This document shows, piece after piece, positions 1 through 8,987 of a stretch of 64,000 nucleotides of DNA. A program made the position numbers and the translations under genes. The notes beneath the pieces are model-generated. The model was not told the origin of the DNA, did not search any database, and was given only the letters and a program-made list of their open reading frames with translations. Origin of the DNA: Eubacterium sp. (lineage in GTDB: Bacteria > Bacillota > Clostridia > Lachnospirales > Lachnospiraceae); contig JAILRB010000019.1 of assembly GCA_024698585.1 (NCBI GenBank), positions 46,163-110,162 of the forward strand, written 5' to 3'. How positions within the stretch are numbered: the stretch's first letter is position 1; every line of letters begins with the position of its first letter.

Positions 1-1914
1 AAGCGTACCAGCATTGTAAATCAGATTATGAACTATGTTGATACTTATAATCTGGATGGTGTTGACTTGGATTTAGAAGTGAACGATGCCAATGTATGGA
101 ATAATTTCGATGCATTCGTTTCAGAATTATCAAGTCGATTGAAACCAAAAGGAAAGCTGCTCACTATGGCAGTAGCAACCTGGTTTACCGGTCCGATTGC
201 AAATTCCACATACAATTATTTTGATTTCCTGAACTTAATGTCTTATGACTACAATCAGTCAGGAACCGGTGACGTTGCACCAATGTCACAGATTTATGAT
301 ATGGTTTCTTATTATGGAAGCCGTGGTGTAAGCAATGACAGAATGGTAATTGGTGTACCGTTCTATGGATATAGCACCAGTGGTGCGGTAACTTATGCAG
401 AGATGGTTCAGGCGAATGTTGCCAATGCAAACTTAGACTATGCCAACGGAGTACATTACAATGGTATGCAGACCATCAGACAGAAAGCAGAATACAGCAA
501 GAACTATGGTGGAACCATGATCTGGGAAATTGGCCAGGATAGTTTTGATTCCCGTTATTCCTTATTGCAGGTAATCAAAAGTGTGATGGGAACAAACAAT
601 CCGATTGATCAGGGAACACAGCCACCTGCAACCACGAAGAAGCAGGAAGTCACAACCAAAGCGCCGGAGCAGACCAGCGGAACATGGAATTCTTCCACAG
701 TCTATTATGGTGGCGACATCGTAACATATAACGGAAAAACATATAAGGCACAGTGGTGGAGCCAGAATAATATTCCGGGGCAGGCAGAAGTCTGGCTTTT
801 GATTGGAGGAACTGAAGAACCAACGACAAAAGCACCGGAAACCACAAAGCCAAAAGAAACAACGACTGCAGCTCCAAAGGATGGATATACAACAGCTGGA
901 GCAAACTGGACAGAATTAAATTACTGGTCTCCATATTTTGCATCCGGATGGGGTGGAGATCCTACCGGTGCATATAAGGCTGGAAACTCCTACAGTGATT
1001 TTGCATTAAAGGTTACTAAAGCCGGCGATGGCGGTGCCTGGGGAATTCAGTTAAAGACGAAGGAAATGTCTGTAACTGCCGGAGCACAGTATCGTTGTAA
1101 TGTGACTGTTCAGAGTAATGTGGCAGTAAACGGTATTATGTTTAAGGAAGACAAATCCACAGCAGCAGTTTCAAAGAATCTTTCCGCTGGAAATAATACA
1201 ATTGAATTGAACTTCACAGCAGAAGGAACAGCGCAGTTCGTATTTGATTTGGCAAAAGCACCGACAGGAGCGGAATTAAAGATTACTTCCTTCGCCTTGG
1301 AAAAAGTGGTTCCGGAAACAACAACTGAAGCACCAACAGAGGCTCCGACCGAAGCAACCACAGAAGCTCCGACACAGGAACCAACCACAGAAAAGAAAAC
1401 AAGTGTGGCAATAGAAATCAACGGTTGCCAGGTGAGTGCAACATATGAAGGATTCCGTGTTATCTATTCTGCCAGCGATGAGAAAAATGAAATTGATACG
1501 GTAGGTCTGGTATATGGCTTAGAAGGATATGCCAGCGATGCAGATATGGTTGTAAACAGCTCAAACAAGACCGTATATAACTATGACACAACGTTACAGG
1601 GAAAATTGTCTACAAGTTTCAGTAAGTTGCCATCAGCACAGAGCTATGCAATGACAATGAAATTCGTGAAATCAGCAAAGTTCTACAACACACCAATTAA
1701 GGTTCGTGCTTATGCAAAACTGAAAAACGGTGAATATGTTTACACAGACATTCGCAGTTACGTGATTTATGATGTTGCAGATTATCTCTATCAGAAGCAG
1801 TTAATGAGCAACGCTTATGGACATAATTATCTGTATCAGGCAATTCTAAAGATTTGTAATCCGTCTTATCAGCAGATTGATTTCAAGATGGATAATTCCT
1901 TAGTGAAATTTTAA
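1..1914 (+). CDS. Secreted GH18 chitinase-like enzyme, 5'-truncated by window edge
   Basis: Only the 3' part is present; the reading frame is open from base 1, so the start and any signal peptide lie upstream. The first residues carry the GH18 active-site signature DGVDLDLE, with the catalytic acid at about residue 26 of the visible part, followed by the barrel segment containing NLMSYDY. After the barrel (to about residue 200) come a Thr/Pro linker, a small CBM5/12-like domain rich in Trp and Tyr (about 229-262), another linker, a beta-rich domain resembling a CBM4/9-type module (about 299-437), a PTEA-repeat linker, and a C-terminal beta domain (about 469-637). The enzyme probably hydrolyses chitin or related beta-1,4-GlcNAc polymers outside the cell. 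Substrate is inferred from family and modules only. The C-terminal domain resembles the ends of the exported proteins at 44517 and 47357. Confidence 0.88.
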   Translation, partial: KRTSIVNQIMNYVDTYNLDGVDLDLEVNDANVWNNFDAFVSELSSRLKPKGKLLTMAVATWFTGPIANSTYNYFDFLNLMSYDYNQSGTGDVAPMSQIYDMVSYYGSRGVSNDRMVIGVPFYGYSTSGAVTYAEMVQANVANANLDYANGVHYNGMQTIRQKAEYSKNYGGTMIWEIGQDSFDSRYSLLQVIKSVMGTNNPIDQGTQPPATTKKQEVTTKAPEQTSGTWNSSTVYYGGDIVTYNGKTYKAQWWSQNNIPGQAEVWLLIGGTEEPTTKAPETTKPKETTTAAPKDGYTTAGANWTELNYWSPYFASGWGGDPTGAYKAGNSYSDFALKVTKAGDGGAWGIQLKTKEMSVTAGAQYRCNVTVQSNVAVNGIMFKEDKSTAAVSKNLSAGNNTIELNFTAEGTAQFVFDLAKAPTGAELKITSFALEKVVPETTTEAPTEAPTEATTEAPTQEPTTEKKTSVAIEINGCQVSATYEGFRVIYSASDEKNEIDTVGLVYGLEGYASDADMVVNSSNKTVYNYDTTLQGKLSTSFSKLPSAQSYAMTMKFVKSAKFYNTPIKVRAYAKLKNGEYVYTDIRSYVIYDVADYLYQKQLMSNAYGHNYLYQAILKICNPSYQQIDFKMDNSLVKF

Positions 1915-1930
1915 TTGAGAATAGAGATGG

Positions 1931-1966
1931 AAAAAGCTTGTAGTAAATTGCTACAAGCTTTTTTCG
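1931..1966 (+). terminator. Intrinsic terminator after GH18 gene
   Basis: A perfect 12-bp stem (1932-1943 with 1951-1962), a 7-nt loop and a T-rich 3' side lie directly after the GH18 stop codon. Confidence 0.9.
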
Positions 1967-2078
1967 TTTTGGTGGATTAAAAATATGAAAAATATGGTAC
2001 AATGACAACGTGTCTGCGGAGGAAAAATTATCAGACAGTATGGCTTGTAAACGTAGCAGTTTAGGAGGAACAAATTAG

Positions 2079-3599
2079 ATGATGAAAATCGAGACCGGAA
2101 AACTGAGAAAAATTTTGTTTTTTTTAGCAATTGCATATATTTATATCCCGTTGATGATTTTTGTGATTGGGTATGAGAAATTGTGGATTGCGGGAATTAC
2201 CATAGGTGTTTGTTTCTTTTGTTTTTGGCGTGCGCAAAGAGACTACAAAACAGAATGGGAAGAAAGCAAAAGTGTAAGGGTTCCTATTGGAGGCGTTGTT
2301 GTATGTTTCGCACTTTTAGCGGTTGTATCATATTATGCAGGGTGGGGGGGATTTGCACCACAGTCCTCGGATTGGAATAAACATAACGCTTTGTTAAGGG
2401 ATTTGGTTCAGAGAGAATGGCCTGTTTATTATCAGAACGGAAATGAAACATCAATGCTTATTTATTACATGGGTAGTTATACACTTCCTGCGTGTGTTGG
2501 AAAAATATTCAATTCATTTCGCGTTGCGGAAATAACACAATTTGTTTACAACTATGTGGGACTTGTTTTAGTGGCAGTTCATTTATGGAGTGTGGTAAAA
2601 GCCAAAACCTGGAAAAAAATGTTATGTTCAACTTGGGTGTTAGTTTCTTTTTCCGGAGTATTTATCTTAAGAGATTTGGTTTCCGGATTTTATCCGGCTG
2701 GAGCAAAGTTTGACACACACTGGTTTATCAGATATGGAACCATGATTTTGCAACTGCGACCAAATTTTATTATGCTCCGTTGGGCGTTTCAACAATTTAT
2801 TGTTCCGCTTCTGTGCCTGATGCTTTTTTTGCAGTATCGAAAAAAAGTTCAGCACTATGTATTTCTGATGCTACCTACGGTGCTTTATGCGACGTTATCA
2901 TTTATAGGAATTGCGGTAACTGCATTAGCATATGCAGGTTACTCATTATTCAAAAAGAAAGTAGTGATAAGGGAGATTTTGAGCGTAGAAAATATTTTGA
3001 TGGGAACGGTATTGGGAGGCAATCTTTTAATCTATTTCTACGGAAGTATATTGGCGGATAAGCCGGAGACTGTGGGATTGCATCTTATTAATTATTCCAC
3101 AAATATATGGATTTATCTGGCTTTTATTTTCTCGGAATTTGGAATTTATGTGTTGTTGCTTTGGAAGAAAAATCACAGGGAACCATTATTTATTATTATT
3201 ACAATCATCTTATGTGTTCTGCCGTTTTTCTCACTAGGTTTATATAATGATTTGTTACTTAGTGCAGCTGTTGTTCCATTCAATATGCTTATGATTTATA
3301 TCTTACGATATTTGTTTGATGAGGAAACCTGGAAGAACAAAAAGTCAAGAATTAAGGGGAAGGCGATCATAATTATCTTGTTCTTATCTTTATGGCAATC
3401 TTTTGGCGAAGTCGCAATTATTGCATTTGAAGACAGAGTGACGCTGTTGCAACAGCGAGATGAGTGGAAAACCTTGGAAAAAATGGCGAACAGAAATCTG
3501 GATACGGAAATTGACTTTAAGTATAATTATTATGATTACGATTATGAAAACAACATTTTTTATAAATATGTTGCCAGAAAAAAGAATGAGTCACATTAA
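2079..3599 (+). CDS. Polytopic membrane protein, possible GT-C-like fold
   Basis: A 506-residue, very hydrophobic protein with roughly a dozen predicted membrane segments. I do not recognise the family with certainty. An extracytoplasmic loop after the second or third segment carries GGFAPQSSDWNKH and then NALLRDL; an acidic residue followed by a conserved-looking His in the first large loop is reminiscent of GT-C glycosyltransferases and Wzy/YfhO-type membrane proteins, but this is weak. The C-terminal tail after the last segment is polar and charged. Start: ATG at 2079 has an AGGAGG site ten bases upstream; the adjacent ATG at 2082 would serve equally well. It stands alone between a terminator and the next promoter. 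A run of seven G residues lies in the coding sequence near 2344. An envelope polysaccharide or lipid-linked sugar role is inference. Confidence 0.6.
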   Translation: MMKIETGKLRKILFFLAIAYIYIPLMIFVIGYEKLWIAGITIGVCFFCFWRAQRDYKTEWEESKSVRVPIGGVVVCFALLAVVSYYAGWGGFAPQSSDWNKHNALLRDLVQREWPVYYQNGNETSMLIYYMGSYTLPACVGKIFNSFRVAEITQFVYNYVGLVLVAVHLWSVVKAKTWKKMLCSTWVLVSFSGVFILRDLVSGFYPAGAKFDTHWFIRYGTMILQLRPNFIMLRWAFQQFIVPLLCLMLFLQYRKKVQHYVFLMLPTVLYATLSFIGIAVTALAYAGYSLFKKKVVIREILSVENILMGTVLGGNLLIYFYGSILADKPETVGLHLINYSTNIWIYLAFIFSEFGIYVLLLWKKNHREPLFIIITIILCVLPFFSLGLYNDLLLSAAVVPFNMLMIYILRYLFDEETWKNKKSRIKGKAIIIILFLSLWQSFGEVAIIAFEDRVTLLQQRDEWKTLEKMANRNLDTEIDFKYNYYDYDYENNIFYKYVARKKNESH

Positions 3600-3646
3600 A
3601 AGAGGGTTTTCCACAAGGGAAACTATTCCTCTCAAAAAAACTATGG

Positions 3647-3652
3647 TATAAT
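3647..3652 (+). promoter_or_regulatory. Candidate -10 box for the pyrophosphatase gene
   Basis: A perfect TATAAT lies 36 bases before the preferred start of the next gene; a -35 element is weak. A small hairpin (about 3600-3632) without a U-tract precedes it and may mark the end of the upstream transcript. Confidence 0.5.
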
Positions 3653-3688
3653 GAGTACGATTATAAGCTTATGAAAGGGAAGTCGCTT

Positions 3689-5335
3689 ATGCAGGATAAA
3701 TATTATGTAGTAGGTCATAAAAATCCGGATACTGATTCCATTTGTTCCGCCATTGCGTTGGCGTACTTAAAGAATCAGACAGAAGAAGGAATCTATTCCC
3801 CAAAACGTGCCGGACAGATTAATGAAGAAACTGAATTCGTATTAAATTATTTCGGAGTCAATACTCCGGGATATATGCCTGATGTCGGAAGTCAGGTTAA
3901 GGATATGGAAATTCGAAAAAGCAAGGGAATGTCCAAGGATATTTCCGTGCGAAAAGTCTGGGAATACATGAGAGAGAACCAGACCATGACCGTAGCAGTC
4001 GTAGATGATGAAAATCATCTGGAAGGTGTTATTTCCATGTCGGATATTTCGAACAGCCTGATGGTTCAGAATGCCACAGCATTGTCGGAAGCAAAGACTC
4101 CGTTCAAGCATATCGCAGAAACATTGGATGGAGAGATTATTGTTGGAGATGCTGATGCATGCTTTACCAAAGGAAAGGTATTCATTGGTGCAGGAAACGC
4201 CGATGTGGTCAGAAAGTATTTGGTACCAGGAGACCTGGTGATTTTAGGAAATCGTGCTGAGGACCATTTAAATGCCATTGAACAGGGAGCAGGCTGTATC
4301 GTCATTGCCTTCGGTGCGGAAATTTCGCCGGCAATTAAAAACTATGCGGAAGAAAAAGGGTGTGTTATTATTCGAACCCCTCATGATTCCTATGCCATTG
4401 CTCAGCTCATTGAACAAAGTATTCCAGCAGGGGCAATTATGGTTTCCGAAAATCTGTTGACCTTCCATATGGATGATTTTACCGATAAAATCAAGGTGAC
4501 CATGGGAAAGAACAGAATTCGAAACTTCCCTATTTTAGATAAAAATGACCAATATGTGGGAACAGTTTCCCGAAGAAACTTATTAAACATTGCAAAAAAG
4601 AAAGTGATTCTGGTGGATCACAATGAAATGTCTCAGGCAGTGGATAACATTGAGCAGGCAGAAATCATTGAAATTGTAGATCATCATCGAATCGGAACTT
4701 TGGAAACAAATAATCCAATCATTTTCAGAAACCAGCCTTTGGGATGTACAGCCACCATCATTTATCAGATGTTCCATGAAAAGGGTGTACAGATTACGAA
4801 GGAGATTGCAGGACTGCTTTGTGCGGCAATCATTTCTGATACCCTGATGTTCCGTTCACCGACCTGTACAGCCAGTGACCAGGCAGCAGCAGAAGACCTG
4901 GCGACAATTGCGGAAGTGGAAATTGAACAGTTTGCCACGGAAATGTTTAAGGCTGGAAGTAACCTGGGAAGTAAGACTGCGGAGGAAATCTTTTATCAGG
5001 ATTTCAAGAAGTTTATTGCAGGAAGGGTTACCTTTGGTGTGGGACAAATCAGTTCCATGGCGGCAGATGAATTACAGCGTCTGAAGGAACGATTAGAACC
5101 ACATTTGCAATATGAATGTGGAAAGCATGGAATCCAGATGGTATTCTTTATGCTGACGAATATTTTAGAAGAAAACACGGAACTCATCTGTTATGGAGAA
5201 CATTCCGAGGAATTGATTAAGAGTGCCTTCGGGGTGGATGTGTCAAAGGGTGCCTGTGTATTACAGGGAATTGTTTCTAGAAAGAAACAGCTCATTCCAT
5301 TGATGATGAATGTCCTTCAGGAGAATGATATTTAA
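3689..5335 (+). CDS. ppaC: Putative manganese-dependent inorganic pyrophosphatase, CBS-DRTGG type
   Basis: A DHH-superfamily family II pyrophosphatase hydrolysing PPi to phosphate with Mn2+ in the cytoplasm. Visible signatures are GHKNPDTDSICSA at the N terminus and IVDHHRIG in the middle, plus a C-terminal DHHA2-like region. Between the first metal motif and the DHH motif lie two CBS segments flanking a DRTGG-like domain (about residues 60-300). That insert marks the regulated subfamily in Clostridia, in which CBS domains bind adenine nucleotides or diadenosine polyphosphates (family knowledge). At 548 aa the length is normal for this class. An upstream in-frame ATG exists at 3671, but the purine-rich AAAGGGA at 3674-3680 is correctly spaced only for the ATG at 3689, so that start is used. 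Confidence 0.9.
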   Translation: MQDKYYVVGHKNPDTDSICSAIALAYLKNQTEEGIYSPKRAGQINEETEFVLNYFGVNTPGYMPDVGSQVKDMEIRKSKGMSKDISVRKVWEYMRENQTMTVAVVDDENHLEGVISMSDISNSLMVQNATALSEAKTPFKHIAETLDGEIIVGDADACFTKGKVFIGAGNADVVRKYLVPGDLVILGNRAEDHLNAIEQGAGCIVIAFGAEISPAIKNYAEEKGCVIIRTPHDSYAIAQLIEQSIPAGAIMVSENLLTFHMDDFTDKIKVTMGKNRIRNFPILDKNDQYVGTVSRRNLLNIAKKKVILVDHNEMSQAVDNIEQAEIIEIVDHHRIGTLETNNPIIFRNQPLGCTATIIYQMFHEKGVQITKEIAGLLCAAIISDTLMFRSPTCTASDQAAAEDLATIAEVEIEQFATEMFKAGSNLGSKTAEEIFYQDFKKFIAGRVTFGVGQISSMAADELQRLKERLEPHLQYECGKHGIQMVFFMLTNILEENTELICYGEHSEELIKSAFGVDVSKGACVLQGIVSRKKQLIPLMMNVLQENDI

Positions 5336-5345
5336 GAAAAAGAAA

Positions 5346-5407
5346 AACCGTAGCAGTTGATATGTACCCAGAATCCTGGACACATATCAGTTGCTACGGT
5401 ATTTTTA
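5346..5407. terminator. Bidirectional terminator between convergent genes
   Basis: A long hairpin pairs ACCGTAGCA with TGCTACGGT, extended by TGATATGT/ACATATCA after a small internal mismatch. It is flanked by an A-rich left side and ATTTTT on the right, so it can serve both the pyrophosphatase and the convergent methyltransferase gene. Confidence 0.85.
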
Positions 5408-6175
5408 TGCCTGTAAAATATCTACAATGTGAGCGCCGGCACCTAATAATTCCGGACGCTCGCAAATGGAAAGATGATACTGAATGAATAATTCGAATTC
5501 TTCCTCGGTCAGACTGTTTAAAGTAGTACGGATATAGTTGGCAGGACCGTCCGGAGACAGAATCTTTACCCGTTTCAAATCCGCTTCCTCATTGAGTCGG
5601 TCGATTTCTTCTAATCGCACATAGTCATATAACTCATCTGCTTTCGGAGTACAGTTAAAGTCTCGGTCAAAACGACCGCTTTTCACACACTCTACCACGT
5701 GATGTTCTTTAAAACCATAGGTGAGGATGCTGTACTCATTCATACAATAAGCCACGAAAATATATCCTCCCGGTTTGGTTACGCGTTTTGCCTCCAATAA
5801 TGCTGTCAGTTTATCCTGATGAGAAATCAGATGATACAATGGTCCGAAGAGAATAGTAATATCGTAGGTATCTGATTTAAATTTCTTTAAGTCAGTTGCA
5901 GTGCCGTGAAAGGCTTTCACGTTACTCTTTTTCGCCTTCAGTTTTCCGAGGTTTGGCTTCGCCAATTCCACGGCAGTGACATCATGTCCTTCCTCAGAAA
6001 GAGGAATGCTGTAGCCACCGGTTCCGGCACCAATGTCAATAATCTTTAATCCCTTTCGGTTTCCAATATACTTATGAATATATTTCATAGATGTGGTAAA
6101 CTCCACCAGTCCATGTCTTCGGGACAGTCGTTTATCTTCATTGAACTTGTTATAATAGGTATCCAGATTTCCCAT
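5405..6175 (-). CDS. Class I SAM-dependent methyltransferase
   Basis: A 256-residue protein with a Rossmann-fold methyltransferase core. Motif I is IIDIGAGTGGYS (about residues 45-56), followed by the acidic end of strand 2 (VTAVEL), a motif-II-like DITILFGPLYH and a post-motif KPGGYIFVAY. These bind S-adenosylmethionine. The substrate is unknown; the fold is shared by small-molecule, tRNA and quinone methyltransferases and nothing nearby decides. The start is supported by TAGGAGCG eight bases upstream on the minus strand. The gene is single, convergent with the pyrophosphatase gene and divergent from the purF-like gene. Confidence 0.85.
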   Translation of the reverse strand: MGNLDTYYNKFNEDKRLSRRHGLVEFTTSMKYIHKYIGNRKGLKIIDIGAGTGGYSIPLSEEGHDVTAVELAKPNLGKLKAKKSNVKAFHGTATDLKKFKSDTYDITILFGPLYHLISHQDKLTALLEAKRVTKPGGYIFVAYCMNEYSILTYGFKEHHVVECVKSGRFDRDFNCTPKADELYDYVRLEEIDRLNEEADLKRVKILSPDGPANYIRTTLNSLTEEEFELFIQYHLSICERPELLGAGAHIVDILQA

Positions 6176-6326
6176 AATACGCTCCTATAATCGATGATTT
6201 TTACGATATTTTCTGGTAAAGTGTAACATAACTTGTATAGTTAGGCAAATTATTATGAAATACAAACAAAGAAAGAGAAAGAACTTAAAAAATGAAGGAA
6301 TTTTGTCTAAACTCGTTGATTTATAA

Positions 6327-6354
6327 TTGTATAATTTTTTCTCTATGCTATAAT
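6327..6354 (+). promoter_or_regulatory. Sigma-A promoter of purF-like gene
   Basis: TTGTAT (6327-6332), a 16-base spacer and a perfect TATAAT (6349-6354) give a leader of about 80 nt before the next gene. Confidence 0.7.
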
Positions 6355-6389
6355 GTAACAGTGATTTTACAAATGAGATTAAGGAAATC

Positions 6390-6426
6390 AAAATTATCAT
6401 GGCGAAATTTGCCATGATCAATTTTA
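6390..6426 (+). promoter_or_regulatory. Palindromic leader element just before the purF-like RBS
   Basis: AAAATTATCATGGC and GCCATGATCAATTTT form a near-perfect stem with one bulged C around a 7-nt loop, ending just before the AAGAGG ribosome site. It could be an operator or an RNA hairpin limiting translation. There is no U-tract, so it is not a terminator. It does not resemble the Bacillus PurBox. Confidence 0.45.
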
Positions 6427-6440
6427 GAAAGAGGTAAAAA

Positions 6441-7844
6441 ATGGGTGGTTTTTTTGGCGTAGCATCAAAACAAAACTGTAATTTTGACTTGTTTTTTGGA
6501 ACAGATTATCATTCACATTTAGGAACCAGACGTGCAGGTATGGCTGTTTATGGAAAAGACGGATTTAAGAAGTCAATCCATAGCATTGAAAATACACAGT
6601 TCCGTACACGATTTGATAAAGACATTCATGAATTGAATGGAAACTATGGTATCGGATGTATTTCAGATTTTGAAGCGCAGCCGATTTTAGTTCGTTCTCA
6701 TCACGGAACATTTGCAATCACAACTGTCAGCAAGATTAATAATGCTGAAAAATTGGCAAAGGAAATCGTTGATAAGGGAACACATTTCTTTGAAATGAGC
6801 AATGGGGAAATTAATTCTACAGAATTGGTTGCCGCATTAATTAATCAGAAACCAAACTTAATCGAAGGAATTAACTATGCATTAGAGGTGGTAGATGGTT
6901 CCTTGTCCTTGATGTTATTAACACCAAAGGGAATTTATGCAGCAAGAGATAAGATGGGTAGAACCCCGATTATCCTTGGAACAAAAGATGGAGCAAGATG
7001 TGCCAGCTTTGAAAGCTATGCATTTATGAATCTGGAATATCAGTATGAAAGAGATTTGGGACCGGGCGAAATTGTTGTCTTTGATGAAAAGAATTGTAAG
7101 ACATTGATGGCACCTGGTGATAAAATGAAGATTTGTACATTCCTTTGGGTATACTATGGATACCCTGCAGCTTCTTATGAAGGTGTGAATGTGGAAGAAA
7201 TGCGTTATAACTGTGGTAAGCTGTTAGCGCGCAGAGATGATGCAGATGTGGATGTTGTAGCAGGTGTTCCGGATTCCGGAACAGCACATGCTGTTGGTTA
7301 CGCCAATGAATCAGGAGTTCCATTCTCCAGACCATTCATTAAATATACACCGACCTGGCCACGTTCATTTATGCCAACAATTCAGACACAGAGAAATCTG
7401 ATTGCCCATATGAAACTGTTGCCGGTACATGAATTAATTAAAGATAAAAAGTTATTGTTAATCGACGATTCCATCGTTCGAGGAACACAACTTCGTGAAA
7501 CAACGGAATTCTTATATGAAAGTGGTGCGAAGGAAGTACATATTCGTCCAGCCTGCCCACCATTGTTGTTCGGTTGTAAGTATTTGAACTTCTCACGTTC
7601 CACTTCTGAAATGGAACTAATCGGACGTGTTGTAATTGCTGAATTAGAAGGTGGGGAAGTAACACCGGAAATTCTTCAGGAATATGCTGATCCGGATTCA
7701 GAGAAGTACGCAAAGATGGTAGAAGGAATTCGCCAGAAGTTAAACTTCACATCCCTTCGTTTCCATCGTTTAGATGATATGTTAGAGTCTGTAGGAATTC
7801 CTGCGGATAAGCTTTGTACCTATTGTTGGAATGGGAAAGAATAA
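6441..7844 (+). CDS. Amidophosphoribosyltransferase homologue lacking the N-terminal nucleophile Cys
   Basis: A 467-aa PurF-family protein. The C-terminal phosphoribosyltransferase half is intact, with GVPDSGTAHAVGY and the PRPP loop LLIDDSIVRGTQ. The four cysteines that hold the [4Fe-4S] cluster in the Bacillus-type enzyme appear conserved (Cys232, Cys379, and the pair Cys459/Cys462 in LCTYC). True PurF starts its mature chain with Cys, usually as CGIxG. Here the chain begins MGGFFGV, so the Ntn-hydrolase nucleophile is replaced by Gly while the rest of the glutaminase fold is retained. It therefore should not hydrolyse glutamine. It may use free ammonia, depend on another amidotransferase, or have a regulatory role. 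A strong leader and a perfect terminator make it a single-gene transcript, apart from other pur genes. Confidence 0.85.
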   Translation: MGGFFGVASKQNCNFDLFFGTDYHSHLGTRRAGMAVYGKDGFKKSIHSIENTQFRTRFDKDIHELNGNYGIGCISDFEAQPILVRSHHGTFAITTVSKINNAEKLAKEIVDKGTHFFEMSNGEINSTELVAALINQKPNLIEGINYALEVVDGSLSLMLLTPKGIYAARDKMGRTPIILGTKDGARCASFESYAFMNLEYQYERDLGPGEIVVFDEKNCKTLMAPGDKMKICTFLWVYYGYPAASYEGVNVEEMRYNCGKLLARRDDADVDVVAGVPDSGTAHAVGYANESGVPFSRPFIKYTPTWPRSFMPTIQTQRNLIAHMKLLPVHELIKDKKLLLIDDSIVRGTQLRETTEFLYESGAKEVHIRPACPPLLFGCKYLNFSRSTSEMELIGRVVIAELEGGEVTPEILQEYADPDSEKYAKMVEGIRQKLNFTSLRFHRLDDMLESVGIPADKLCTYCWNGKE

Positions 7845-7858
7845 TAAATTGATTAGTA

Positions 7859-7894
7859 ACAAAGTGGCTACTGTTTTTTGTAGCCACTTTTTCT
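7859..7894 (+). terminator. Intrinsic terminator after purF-like gene
   Basis: A perfect 11-bp stem (7861-7871 with 7880-7890), an 8-nt loop and a terminal T-run. Confidence 0.9.
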
Positions 7895-7936
7895 GTTGGA
7901 ATTTTTATGCTAAAATGGGTATACGTAGGTGTAAAA

Positions 7937-8965
7937 ATGAAAGAATTGATTAATAAATTAGCAGAAAATCATAAATTATCTTTACAGGAATGGGAAACCC
8001 TTATTGGAACGGAGTTCCTTTTGGAGGATTTATTTGAAAAAGCAGATAATGTGCGCAGAGAAATTTATGGAAATCAGGTTTACATCAGAGGACTGATTGA
8101 AATCTCCAGTTATTGCAAAAATGATTGTTATTATTGTGGGATCCGTTGTGGCAATAAAAATGCACAGCGGTACAGACTATCGAAAGAGCAGATCCTGGAC
8201 TGTTGTGAAGCGGGAAATCAGCTGGGCTTTCGGACCTTTGTTTTACAGGGAGGGGAAGATCCGTTCTTTACGAAAGACCGGGTAGCGGATTTAGTTTCAG
8301 AAATCAAGAAACGATATCCGGAGAATGCGGTGACCTTGTCTCTGGGAGAACATGATTATGAAACATATCGCACCTGGTTTGAGGCGGGAGCTGACCGATA
8401 TCTGTTAAGGCATGAGACCGCAGACCGGAAGCATTATGAAAAATTGCATCCGCCACAGATGAGTTTTGAACACCGGATGCAGTGTCTTAAGAACTTGAAA
8501 GAGATTGGCTATCAGGTGGGCTGTGGCTTTATGGTGGAATCGCCTGATCAGACGAATCGAAGCCTGGCACAGGATATGCAGTTGATTACAGAGTTTCGAC
8601 CGGAAATGGTTGGAATCGGACCGTTTATTTCTCATCGAGATACTCCATTTAGAAATGAAAAGTCAGGAAGTTTGGAAAAAACATTGAAACTGTTGGCACT
8701 GATTCGCCTGGCACACCCTCATGTGTTGTTACCTGCGACCACGGCATTAGGAACTATTCATCCTCAAGGAAGAGAACTGGGATTGAAAGCAGGAGCCAAT
8801 GTAGTAATGCCAAATCTTTCGCCAAAGGATGTGCGAAAGAAATATTCCTTGTATGATCATAAAATATGTACCGGTGAAGAAGCAGCAGAATGTATTCGTT
8901 GCCTGAAACTTCGAGTAGAGAGTGCAGGATATGAAATTGTGGAAGACCGGGGAGACTATAAATAA
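7937..8965 (+). CDS. hydE: [FeFe]-hydrogenase H-cluster maturase HydE (radical SAM)
   Basis: A radical-SAM enzyme of the BioB/HydE/PylB group, acting with HydG and HydF to build the 2Fe subcluster of [FeFe]-hydrogenase. The SAM-cluster cysteines are visible as CKNDCYYCG (CX3CX2C), followed by the HydE-like FRTFVLQGGEDPFF and, near the C terminus, LPATTALGT. At 342 aa the length fits the family. The longer reading frame begins at 7907, but that ATG falls inside a TATGCTAAAAT-like promoter segment; the ATG at 7937 gives the normal HydE N terminus (MKELINKL). It is followed within 25 bases by hydG, so this is the first gene of a hydEGF operon. No hydrogenase structural gene is in the window. Confidence 0.93.
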   Translation: MKELINKLAENHKLSLQEWETLIGTEFLLEDLFEKADNVRREIYGNQVYIRGLIEISSYCKNDCYYCGIRCGNKNAQRYRLSKEQILDCCEAGNQLGFRTFVLQGGEDPFFTKDRVADLVSEIKKRYPENAVTLSLGEHDYETYRTWFEAGADRYLLRHETADRKHYEKLHPPQMSFEHRMQCLKNLKEIGYQVGCGFMVESPDQTNRSLAQDMQLITEFRPEMVGIGPFISHRDTPFRNEKSGSLEKTLKLLALIRLAHPHVLLPATTALGTIHPQGRELGLKAGANVVMPNLSPKDVRKKYSLYDHKICTGEEAAECIRCLKLRVESAGYEIVEDRGDYK

Positions 8966-8987
8966 ATAATAGAAAGCGTGAAGAAAA

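Noticed and set aside
2344..2350. G7 tract in the membrane-protein gene as a contingency locus
   Set aside because: Short for slippage, and the frame is intact; no sign of alternative reading frames being used.
6185..6421. 78-codon minus-strand ORF upstream of the methyltransferase
   Set aside because: It overlaps the purF-like promoter and leader palindrome, has no ribosome site, and its hydrophobic, Lys/Phe-rich product reflects AT-rich DNA.
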